Shown here: one piece after another, positions 46,295 to 56,363 of the stretch
How positions within the stretch are numbered: the first letter of the stretch is position 1
Layout of the letters: each line of letters begins with the position of its first letter
From: Anodontia alba
Lineage: Eukaryota > Mollusca > Bivalvia > Lucinida > Lucinidae
Reading direction: 5' to 3'
Assembly: GCA_964016985.1 (NCBI GenBank)
Contig: OZ024825.1
Location: 7,665,445-7,729,444 of the forward strand
DNA: 64,000 nucleotides
Made by a program: the position numbers and the translations under genes
The notes under the pieces: model-generated
The model's database searches: none
Seen by the model: the letters and a program-made list of their open reading frames with translations, nothing else
Told to the model about the DNA's origin: nothing

Positions 46295-46500
46295 GGACAT
46301 TTGCGCCCAGCCAAGATTCAGACCAGCCTGCGCATTCGCGCACTGATCAGAATCTTCCCTGGGCGCAGTTTGGATAGCCAAGGTTGCAAAGTTTCTTCAT
46401 GCGAACAACAAAGCCTCTGATCAGACTGCGCGGATGCGCAGGCTGATCTGAGTCTTCGTTGGCCGCACATGTCAGACAGTACCATTCTTGACGTTGCGGC
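46295..46500. repeat. MITE family N copy
   Basis: Double hairpin with GCGCCCAGCCAAGATTCAGA..GCGCATTCGCGCA and GCGCGGATGCGCAGGCTGAT..GAGTCTTCG. It lies just upstream of the transporter start codon. Confidence 0.7.
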
Positions 46501-46698
46501 TAATATATTCCAAGTTAGGCATGAGGAATATAGAATATTGTATTTACCCTAAATATTTGGAAACCATAACTCCTTACCATACTTAACCTAAAATTTAAAC
46601 ACGTCCATTTTAATACCTATTGGTGTGACTAAAAATATTATAGATGCCCCAGAAGAGTCAGAATCACAAAGCATAGGCTACCAATGACACCAATATAA

Positions 46699-46960
46699 CA
46701 TTACGAATACACGCCTAATCAAATATATTGAAAATTTTACTATCAAAACAGGAAGATTTTCAGATAAAAAAAATTCTGATATTTTTCATATTCCAGCACA
46801 AAACATAGATTGTGGGTACTCGTTAGAACCGCCTCGAGTACCCACAGTCTATGCTTTTTAGCAAAATAAAAAAAATAATGTATACCCCTGTAAACCACAG
46901 TTTTTATATGTAAAAGTGGGGTTTAAGGGGGACAAAATATATAAGCGTGTTTTCGTGATG
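46699..46960 (-). mobile_element. MITE family A copy 13
   Basis: Both ends present; the palindrome apex is deleted (GAACCGCCTCGAGTACCC), leaving asymmetric arms. Flanked by AA on both sides. Confidence 0.88.
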
Positions 46961-46969
46961 AACCTGCTG

Positions 46970-47065
46970 TTTGTGTGGCAAAACATTGTAGACTCAAGCG
47001 GTACCTGATCTAGGTCTGCTCAGGCATATCTGTCCGAATATTTAGAGTAAATACCGTAAATATAA
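46970..47065 (+). repeat. MITE family M fragment
   Basis: GTGGCAAAACATTGTAGACTC, read as core beta half, then TATCTGTCCGAATATTTAGA and AAATACCGTAAAT. Confidence 0.5.
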
Positions 47066-47104
47066 ATGGACCGCAACGTCAGTAAACTCACCTTCTAACA
47101 TGTG

Positions 47105-47255
47105 ACACTAAAGAAGACAAATCAGCCTTCGATGATGTGCTAATCAGAGACTTCGTTGTCCGCATGAAGAATGCTTGCATCCTTGGCTATTCTGATCAGA
47201 CTGTGCAAATACGCAGGCTAAACTGAATCTTCGCAGGGCTCACATGTCCGATTGT
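47105..47255. repeat. MITE family N copy
   Basis: ACTTCGTTGTCCGCATGAAG and TTCTGATCAGACTGTGC..CTGAATCTTCGC. Confidence 0.5.
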
Positions 47256-47496
47256 ACATTTTCTCAAATAACGATCATTTTTCTAACACTATATAATATA
47301 AATCATGTTAATTCCGTAAACGGACAATAAAACAGTGGCGCACTAAAAGTGAAGTATTAGATAAGATAAGAACATAGCCTGTGTACATATATAGAGAGCA
47401 TATTTTTGTAACTGTATTCTAGTCAGGAAACTCTTAAAGGGCTAATCACAACTTTTGATTTTTGTTCTAGTGTTGTTAGAGCATTTCATGTGTACT

Positions 47497-47752
47497 GGCC
47501 GGCCTCGGTGGCTCAGTCGGATGCGCGTCCGACTGGTGATCAGGAGGTCGCGAGTTCGATCTCCTCCTGGCTCGGCAACATTGTTTCGTAGAGATTGATC
47601 ATAAAATATTTTCAACGGTCATTCTATCCATTCTTCTGGCGAAAGAATATGCACAAATACTCTTGGAAAGGTGTGATTAGGTAAACTGGCCGCCTCGATA
47701 GGACCCTAATAGGTTGACTGGGCCGTAAAACCTCAACTCAATCAAAATCATG
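47497..47752 (+). mobile_element. tRNA-derived SINE copy 1
   Basis: The head GCCTCGGTGGCTCAGTCGG has a pol III A box and GAGTTCGATCTCC a B box; it is not a tRNA gene because the arms do not pair as a cloverleaf and it continues into a SINE body. The tail is GGGCCGTAAAACCTCAACTC. Flanked by TCATGTG on both sides (probable target duplication). Confidence 0.82.
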
Positions 47753-47878
47753 TGAATCGATTCACATGAAATGTTAGACACAATTTGGATTACATAATAA
47801 GATTAAGGTATATTATTTTTATTATTTTGTCTGAAGAATAACAAGATTACTGTGCATTCGACATCTTTCAGAAAGTCG

Positions 47879-47910
<32 letters not shown>

Positions 47911-48320
47911 TGGCACTTTCAGAAGAATTAAACCTTTGCAAACTTTTGTCATGATTTAATGCAAAACTATTTGTTGTAACTGCCTATGTACAAAAAGTTT
48001 TATTATAGACATGAGCTTTTAAAACAAAATCAAATATTTTCATTTTTCCCATAGTAAAAATGAATGCAAATTATACAGAAATCTATAGGGTTGATAACTT
48101 GGAGGTAGAGTTTAAAAAGTTTCGTTTGTTCAAATTTTCTGACATTTTCCCAATATTGTCGTGAAACATCAATAATTTAACTTAAGCAAAGAAAAGTAAA
48201 AACTATTTGCTTAGACAAAAAATCCAAATATCGCTTTACTATAAAAAATACATAAATTTAATTTTAGGGGTAATATTTGAGAATAAAACACAGAAACAGA
48301 AAAGACAAATGGTTTCTGAT
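47753..48320. other. Intergenic sequence with a long T run
   Basis: T29 near 47878-47906; otherwise nothing recognised. 47440-47490 and 47753-47790 look like the two halves of an H-like element split by SINE-1. Confidence 0.4.
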
Positions 48321-48427
48321 AACACATGGTCAATCAAAACAAAATACGCAAAATAAAACGCCAAGCAAAAAACCGAGTGATGTCGAAATACAGTAGATTA
48401 GAATGGTATCTACAACCTATCAGCGCT

Positions 48428-48657
48428 TTAGCCCATTTACGCCTGGCGTCCCATAAAAGGGACATTGGAAAACAGTGTGGACAGATCATACGCCGCAGAG
48501 CGCGGCGTCTGATCATGGTCTACACTATTTGCATTAAGTTTAAATTTCCTACTACAGAAATTCCTACTAAAAAACTAACCAGACATCTCCTATGTAGGAA
48601 ATAAACTTGTCCAAAGAGATGAGCCAGAAGAGTCCGCTCGGCATAAATGGGCTAAGG
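48428..48657 (+). mobile_element. MITE family J copy 4 (complete)
   Basis: TTAGCCCATTTACGCCTGGC, CCATAAAAGGGACATTGG, core beta with GCCGCAGAGCGCGGC apex, right arm ending GCATAAATGGGCTAAGG. Confidence 0.82.
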
Positions 48658-48909
48658 GTTAAACTATATAGCGAAACATATGAGGGGTGTACAAAACGAA
48701 ATCACGCTTTTATCTGTTTTATTCGTAGACCGACTCGAATATAACTTTTGTAAGTAAAAATAGAATATTTTCAACGATACTGAAAGCAGTTTCTGAAAAA
48801 CTCATAGTACCAGGGAAAAGTGCTAACAGAACAAGGTTACCACCGTATAGGCGAGGCAAACTATAACGCCAAGAAGGTGCACACTATTGGAGCTGCAATG
48901 TCAGAAAAC

Positions 48910-49065
48910 GTACCATCTAACATATGCGCCCAGAGAAGATTCGGATCATTCGTTTGGAGCATTTTTGGTAGCCAGTGATAAAACGGTTTCATGCGGACAA
49001 GGAAACTCTTATCGGTTATCGGTGAGGCTTTGTTGGGCGCATATGTCAGAAATGTCTCATGCTGC
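48910..49065. repeat. MITE family N copy (diverged)
   Basis: ATATGCGCCCAGAGAAGATT and GGTGAGGCTTTGTTGGGCGC enclose a degraded centre. Confidence 0.45.
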
Positions 49066-49554
49066 CACGCATTTGTGAGCACTCATGGTCATTCGGCTCA
49101 TCTCGTACCGGAATCATACGAAGTTTGCCGATTGCGCTAAGTAACTCGTTCGGATTTAAGAATCTGCCGAGGCGCTTCTAATGAGTATCCGCAGTAGGGG
49201 CAGACAACCCTGAAAGGATCACGATATACAATCATTCCAAAGGACCGGATAAGGATTTTGATATCCCGCGGCTGTTGATGTTGTCGTTGGTAACTTGCAC
49301 ATATTCCTGACTTTAGAATTCCCTCAATCACCTCGAAAGGAACTAAATGAAAATATGATGCACATAGTTAAAGACACTTACTGAATGGACTGTATTCAGT
49401 CTAACGCTTGAGCAAACGACGGCATGTTTAGTCTTAAGCTTTAAATGATTGGAACTGAAGAATTTAAAAATTGTAGATAAATGTACATTGTAATTTACTA
49501 AGGCAGTAATACTTGTACTTGTACAAATACGTTTAAGGTGACCAGATACATCTG

Positions 49555-49722
49555 GATTTTTCCGCCATTTTCACAAGGGAGACAATTACTTATTTCCTTC
49601 TGAAAAGGGAGCTGCTCTATACGGAAAGAATTTGCTCCCAAATGGAGCAAATTCTTACCATATAGAGTAGACCCCTTTTCAGAAAGGGACAAAGGTATTT
49701 TTGACAAAATTATCTTCCCTGT
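49555..49722. repeat. Family O hairpin
   Basis: CCTTCTGAAAAGGGAGCTGC, GAATTTGCTCCCAAATGGAG, TAGAGTAGACCCCTTTTCAG. Related copies at 120-370, 57600-57758 and 58620-58790. Confidence 0.6.
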
Positions 49723-49845
49723 AAAGGCATCAGTTCTCCTAAATAAACAGTAACTTAAACGATTGTCTACCTTCTTTATCTTTTTGTATTTCCCAGATAT
49801 CCCTGTCAGATTGCTTTGTAAGACTAACGCAACAGATACAGATAT

Positions 49846-49975
49846 GTGGTCTCTTTTGGTTGGTTGATTTTTGAGCTTAACGACTCAACACAATTTAAGG
49901 TCATGTCGAGCCGGTCGATATGTGGTGTCTTTGAGGTGGTTGATTTGGAGTTTAACGAGTCAACACCATTAAACA
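49846..49975 (-). repeat. Two adjacent retroposon 3'-tail relics
   Basis: GGTTGATTTTTGAGCTTAAC..CTCAACAC and GGTTGATTTGGAGTTTAACG..TCAACACC, about 70 bases apart. On the minus strand they resemble the GTTAAACCCCAACAC tail of retroposon U. Confidence 0.5.
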
Positions 49976-49989
49976 AGATCTTATGGTCA

Positions 49990-51245
49990 CGGAATTGGCC
50001 CCGTTCCTCCCACAGAAAAATAGCCGATATATATACCGGGATAATCCGGGACGGTTTTACTCAAAACATTGTATGCATTCTCATATCCCCGATGTTTCCC
50101 CGGTTTAACCGCGGTTTAGAGGCCAGATCATGTAGTATGACCCCCGGACTATCCAGGTTAGCTCCCGGTACTTACGGTGTAACACCGGTGTGTGTTCCGG
50201 TTGATGCCGACAAAATCCGGTACGAACCGGTTGGTCGCCGGTGGCGTGCCGATGATTGCCGGCATCGTCCCGTCTCGCCACTGTTGTGCGCCGGTGGAAC
50301 GCCGATGACACGCCGACGTTACCCGGTTATCACTAGAGGGTACAAAACCGGGCTGAATCGAATCATTTCTGTTTAATACCCCGAAGAAGCACATTCTGAA
50401 AAAGAATATCATGCCAAGGACCAATAAAAAGAGTACGGTGGTGCCTGTGGACTCGAACCCATCAATGTGGAGTAACCACCGGATAATGATTCTCTTGAAG
50501 GGCAAGTACCTCCGAGCCCATCTCAAAGAGGGCCATCACCTGCGTTTTCGTCAGAATCAACGACGCAGAAACCAACAAAAGCCAAAGAACGACACTACTA
50601 CTTCTGACCGATGAGCAGGAGGAAAATCTCACCGACTGGTTGAAAACGATTCACAAGTAATGTTAAGCCTTATTTACTATGTAAAATATTTTAAACAATC
50701 AGATAGTCGTCTGTTCCAGGAATTTATGAAGCAGTGGAAGGGTTAACCTCTCCTGTCACCGTAACCTCAGCCGGCGTTGTACCGGGATAAACTGGCTTAT
50801 AATCAGGCTACTACCGTCCCTGTCCCTAACAGTACCGGTATCAAACGGGGCTTTGCCGTCTTTCGCCGGAGATATGCCGGGTGTCAAGAAAAATAATCAT
50901 GCTCCTTAACAACCCCGGATGACTAGGGTTTATCACGGTAGATATAGAGTTAAGCTCCGAACCTGCCCCGGAATGTACCGGCATTGCTCCGGCATTGCTC
51001 CGGCATTGCCCCGGAATTGCCCAGATTGAGCCGGTTTGGATATCCTTCCCGGTGGCTCCCGGTTGTATTAAACATTTTAAAACAATCGGGGCTGTATGCC
51101 AGATTATCAGGAATCACTCCGATTCGTCCCGGACATTCACGGTATACGGCCATGGTTGTATTCCCTGTTGGACACGGTTATTCCCGAATCAATAAACCGA
51201 GACCTACCGGGGCCCCAAACCGTGACTGTCTGAAGGTCACGTCGC
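49990..51245. mobile_element. CCGG/ACCGGT-dense block, possible DNA transposon
   Basis: GC content rises and CCGG, CCGGTA, ACCGGT and GCCGG recur dozens of times on both strands. A direct GCTCCGGCATT repeat lies at 50985-51015. The ends TCACGGAATTGGCCCCG (left) and TCACGGTTTGGGGCCCCG (reversed right) are weakly similar. The 176-codon frame from 49846 crosses this block and has no recognisable domain. It contains no transposase. Confidence 0.5.
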
Positions 51246-51538
51246 GTCGATCGAGCCGGTCAGTCTTCCTAGGCAGACTTTGTTCTTCTTGAATCAGTGA
51301 AAGGGAGAGAATGATCGTAGGCTTTGTCATCTAAGCGGTGAACCAGTGTACAGTGTACACTCTTTTGCCAGAAACTAACAACTGTCCTTTTAAAATCAGC
51401 CGAAGGGAGAGAATGATCGTTGAAACATTTCATGATCAATCTCCACGAAAGAATTTTGCGGAACCGGCGGGGATCGAACCTGCGACCTCCTGATCACCAG
51501 TCGAGCGCGCATCCGAGACTGAGCAACCGAGGCCGGCC
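51246..51538 (-). mobile_element. tRNA-derived SINE copy 2 (3'-truncated)
   Basis: On the minus strand: GGCCGGCCTCGGTTGCTCAG.., GGTCGCAGGTTCGATCCCCG (B box), then the CATTCTCTCCCTT..CTGATT phrase twice. It breaks off where the CCGG block ends. Confidence 0.78.
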
Positions 51539-51644
51539 ATGTGCTATCTAATAAAATTACAGATAAAACTGTTAAATATGTGCCGGGACACAATATTAAC
51601 CTCTAGATTGTATGTGTGTCAATGAGAATCTCAAGCTGCGCACC

Positions 51645-51725
51645 CACAGAGTGACATGCGAAATCTCTGATCAGGTAGTACAGATGCGCGGGCTGATCCG
51701 ATTCTTCGCTGGGCGCACATGCATT
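51645..51725. repeat. MITE family N half copy
   Basis: ATGCGCGGGCTGATCCGATT, CTTCGCTGGGCGCACATGC. Confidence 0.5.
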
Positions 51726-51950
51726 CTTGTAGAAAGTATTTTGTTATATAGAAAGTTACTAAATTCATTATAGAGCAATAATTAGCCAACGAATCTGGTC
51801 ATAAGACATGACATATTTTATTTAAAGTCGGAGAAGTATTCGTATCAACAGAGTAACGTTTGCAAATAATAGCTACGCGCCGATTTATACATTAGACAAA
51901 CAAAATTACACACAATATACAAAACAATTAGTTACGAGCACATTTAAGAC

Positions 51951-52444
51951 CTCGGGGGGGAGTGGGGGTGGGGGGGGGGGTGGGGGGAGGGGGGTAACTT
52001 CCTATATATGGCATAGTACGGATGTGCGTGCCGAATAGTCCCCCTTTTTCAGCGCTGCCAGGTATATGATTGGCCCCCTTTTTTCACCAAAAATTATATG
52101 AATGGCCCGATTTTTCTGGATTTCTGTGTGAAAGGCCCCATTTTTCTGACATCCTGGTATATGCACATATTTTTCGCTCAGTGATTTTTAGAGGCTGCTC
52201 ATCCTCTTGGTATTACACGAATTGACTGTGATATTTATATAATAACCAGCAAAAATTGGTACAAAAAGTCAAAGGGCAGTATATGAATAAGTCAACATTT
52301 TGGATGATCAAGTATATGAATGGGTCCGTTTTTTCGAAGGCCAGGTATATGAATGGGGTAGGTTTTGAAATACTGGCTCGCACAGCCGTACCAAAATTAC
52401 CCCTAAGTTACCCCCCTCCCTCCCCCCTACCCCCACCCCCGGAG
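51951..52444. mobile_element. hAT-like MITE with G-tract terminal repeats
   Basis: TTTAAGAC is repeated at 51943-51950 and 52445-52452, an 8-bp duplication as made by hAT transposases. Ends are CTCGGGGGGGAGTGGGGGTG.. and (reversed) CTCCGGGGGTGGGGGTAGGG, each running to GGGGGGTAACTT. The inside holds about seven copies of a GGTATATGAATGG-like motif in two orientations of spacing. There is no transposase. Confidence 0.82.
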
Positions 52445-52550
52445 TTTAAGACATATAGCAGCAAAATTATAACAATTTTCTGTCCGTCGATATACTTTGT
52501 TGAATACAATGAGTCGGTAAGCGGGTAACGAAACCAGGCCCCGAGGTTAT

Positions 52551-52866
52551 AAAACGTTTTCGTGCTCAACTCAGCTGAGCATGAAATTTTCTCTGCTAAA
52601 AAATATGAAAATGCCAACAATGGTGGCGCTTTCATATTTATTAGCACAGAAATTTTCATGCTCAGCTATGTTAAGTACGAAAAAAAATTGCAATGGTTTG
52701 TAATTTGAGATTTATTAGTAGTTCAAATTTCATGCTCAGCCCAGCTAGCATTCTACGTAAATCTACATCGGGCCGTCATCGGCCCGTCAGCTACCCTGAC
52801 GGGCCGATGACGGCCCGATATAGATTTACGTAGAATGCTGACTGGGAGCTAAGTTGAGCGAGAAGA
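52551..52866. repeat. Family F hairpins, one copy split by E3
   Basis: CGTGCTCAACTCAGCTGAGC..GAAATTTTCTCTGCTAA and ..TTAGCACAGAAATTTTCATG form one hairpin (52560-52675). A second, partial copy is interrupted at CATGCTCAG by the E element. Confidence 0.65.
52740..52846 (+). mobile_element. 107-bp palindromic element E copy 3
   Basis: Identical to copy 1; AG on both sides. Confidence 0.92.
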
Positions 52867-52909
52867 AACTTTCATAACCTTGGACCTGATCAGCATGCCG
52901 AATGAGTAG

Positions 52910-53016
52910 CCCAGTCAGCATTCTACGTAAATCTATATCGGGCCGTCATCGGCCCGTCAGGGTAGCTGACGGGCCAATGACGGCCCGATGTAGATTTACG
53001 TAGAATGCTTGCTGGG
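52910..53016 (-). mobile_element. 107-bp palindromic element E copy 4
   Basis: Inverted relative to copy 3, 63 bases away; two mismatches; AG on both sides. Confidence 0.92.
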
Positions 53017-53720
53017 AGGGACCTTTGTCCACACTCATGTCAGACACTTTGTGTGTTGCATAAGAAAATAGTTATACATTTTTTGCCTGCCGAAAGGAAT
53101 GAAACAAAACAAATCTTCATGATGAAATTGTATATCCTATTTCAACAGATATCTCGTGATACAAGATATAATGTTAATATTATGAATGGCTGGCCTCATT
53201 AGATAACATTAAAACTATAAATTGTGTCCTTAATCGCACCGGTATGAAACCTAAGTAATATATTACATTAATGTGGTGTTGTGTGAAATAATCTAACGGA
53301 CTCCGGAATTTTGTAGTAAAAAGTAAAATTTTTCTTTCATTCATTCAATTCTTTCTTTCTTTCTTTCAACTTACAAATTCTTACAACGAGATTGTTATAA
53401 ATATATCTTCTGTACAGATGTTTTGAGTGCAATGACCGTCAAAATAATGGAAACACAGCCCACAGTATTATAATCTTAAAGCAATCAAAAAAAAAAAAAA
53501 AAAAAAAAAAAAAAGATTCAGCTTACTTGTCATATTTAACTCATTGTTTCTTAACAGGTAGGAATGAAGTTGAGGGTGTGATAGAAAACCGCAAGTATAA
53601 CACCAGCAGCTCAAACCACATTTTCATTGAAGGACACATCAGTTTACATATTATTTATTCAAAACCATGTCATTGATAAACCCGCTCGTATAAGTATATA
53701 TCAAATTTCTCCTACTCCAA
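53017..53720. other. Intergenic sequence, little recognised
   Basis: An A run at 53488-53513 and a TTTC run near 53350. No coding signal. Confidence 0.4.
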
Positions 53721-53874
53721 TTTGTTTATTTATTTACATACTTTGTTTCGTTGCACCAAAACAAGTTATCATTTCGAAAACTGGTACAGAATATTTGTTC
53801 TGAACTACGAATTAACACACATGCACATGCATGCAAACACGCAAGCAAGCACACGCGCACGCATACATACACAC

Positions 53875-53877
<3 letters not shown>

Positions 53878-53944
<67 letters not shown>
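53878..53944. repeat. (GA)n microsatellite
   Basis: About 33 GA units preceded by a CACACGC-rich stretch. Confidence 0.95.
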
Positions 53945-53947
<3 letters not shown>

Positions 53948-54393
53948 ACGTGAAGTTTGAGTCTCGAAAAAAACTAAGAAGTTTGGTCCGATTATAGATT
54001 GCGACACTATGGTGGTATGAAAAAAAAGGAAAACTACGAGAAACTACGAGTAAGTTTACCCAGTGTTGATTGAGTAAAGTAAATATTATCAGGCTTGTTT
54101 TCGAGGTATCTATAATACTAAATAAATAAAGGAGCCAATAAAATGAAAAGATGGCGAAAGATTTTCTGAATTATTTTGATATTGAGTTTTCACAATATTG
54201 GCGATATTGATAATGTCGATATGAGAACTGTTTATTTTTACATAGATTTTGTGATGTCATATAGGCAACAGTTAGCAGTCAGAAATCCTACGACAACACG
54301 GATGCAGTTTATAATATATTTCTTCTACATTTTGTATCTTTACAGGTCAACCCTGGTCTTTTCCAAGACGTCGAATTGTGTAAAGGATAAACA

Positions 54394-54405
54394 ATGATTA
54401 GACTG
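54394..54405 (+). CDS. STMP1-like coding exon 1 (four codons)
   Basis: AACAATGATTAGACTG|GTAATG: MIRL then a donor. TTTGTATCTTTACAG ending at 54345 may start the exon, giving a 48-base 5' leader. Chosen because phase and residue spacing match STMP1; other short first exons further upstream are possible. Confidence 0.5.
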
Positions 54406-55422
54406 GTAATGTATATTACTTTTGGTATTATCGGTACCAACCTCAACAGGGCCTACAATTATTTAGCGCAATTTGATTGGCCGAGAGCAATTTGAAAACG
54501 GCATTTATACTCCGAGAAATTACTGGAACTATTTTCTTCGCGAAAAATGTCTATAATGAGCTATTTTACATGTATTCACACTTTCTATGACGATAGTTGG
54601 AATTATAAAAAAATGACTTTTATTTTTTGTGGATTTTAGCAATGTGTAAACGCCGGTGAATCACTCATAAACTTAAAAAGAAGTCCGAACTTTATTCAGT
54701 TTGTGAATAAAACGCAGGCGCTTACACAGCGATAAAATCCGCAAAAAAATGGAAGTTATTCCTAAAGTAATCATAACCCATTCATGCCGAGTGGATTCTT
54801 CTACTTTAACTCTTTGGTCAGGTCATTTCCTGTATAAAAATGTTGTCTGGTAAGATTTTAATATTGTCTTGTTTTGTTGAAATATGTGAACCTTATGTAA
54901 ACAGTGTAGACCATGATCAGACACTGCGTTCTGCGGCGTCTGATCAGGTCTACATTGTTTGCTAATATCCCTTTTATGGGTCGCTAGGCATATATTAACA
55001 GCAGAATCAGACAAAATATCATTTTTTACAGCGATGTATGTAGTTTTTTTTTTTTGTTTTTTTTTTTTCTTGTATTTTCCCGGTGATTATTTCCCAAAGT
55101 GCTAAAGGAAAGTACAATTTAGACTTTAAAACGTGCGCTGAGAGTGGAAACAATACAGTACACTTGTAAAAGTGATTACTTTCTGCAGTCAGCGAAGATG
55201 TGAAGTATAGCAATATAAGTGATAAACATTTTGGCATGTTTAGTGATCTTTAGCTATAGAACTGCTTATATTATATGGACCGAAATGTGAGAAACCGTAC
55301 CTTCTGACATGTGCCGTTCAACGATGACTCAAATCAGCCTTCTCGTTCGTTGTTCGCATGAAGAAACTTTGCATCTATGGCCATCTAAAATTGCCCAGAG
55401 AAGATTCTGAAGAAAGTGCGTG

Positions 55423-55495
<73 letters not shown>

Positions 55496-56324
55496 TGTGT
55501 TTCGGTAGAAAATGTTCATTCAAAATAACACACAAATTTTTAAAAGGACTGACTCAGTTGCTTACAGAGCAGGGCCTGTTAACTGCAGCTTATAATTAGT
55601 TTGATATTGCTATACATATAGAATGTTTTATAGAGCCGTGTATATCTGAATATTTAAAGAACAATACAGCAGTTCAGCGGATTACAGTTACTGTATGTTT
55701 TAATTTTATTACAGATTTACGTTGGTTTGGGCTTTGTTGCTGGGCTATATGCTGAACAAAATTATGAGGTAAGTGGCTTATTTTTGTGATAGCAGTCGCC
55801 ATAAATATCTTTATTGTGGACTTGCAGCTGAAAAAATAATTGCGGACATGAAGCTCCATTGAAAATGAACAGGTCTAGAACCAAAGTACTAACTTTTAAA
55901 CATCACGAAAATATACCTATATGAACCCCACCTTTATATAGTAAAACTGGGGTTTACAGGTGTATATATTATTTTTCTTATTTCTGCTCAAAAACATAGA
56001 TTGTGAGTACCTGTTAGAACCGCCTTATCGAGACAGTTCTATCGAGTGCCACAATATATGTTTTGAGCAGAAATATGAAAATATCGGATTTTTTTTCTCT
56101 GATTTTTTTTTCTTCCATTTTTTGGTGGTAAAATTTTCAGTATATTTGACTACGCATGTTTTCGTAATGAGGTGACCAGATCACATAGCTCTAGATAAGA
56201 GGGTATCTAGAAAAATAATTTTCTCATCTCTCCATGAAAACATGTGTCCTTATAAGTACCCACAACGTAGCTGAACGGAGAAAAGGGAAAACTAAAAACA
56301 AAAAAAAAACAACAACAAAAAACC

Positions 56325-56363
<39 letters not shown>

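Noticed and set aside
47497..47575. tRNA gene
   Set aside because: A and B boxes are present but the arms do not form a cloverleaf, and the sequence continues into a SINE body found at two other places.
49846..50376. 176-codon plus-strand frame
   Set aside because: It crosses two retroposon tail relics and the CCGG-dense block, has open shadows on the other strand, and shows no domain or splice sites.
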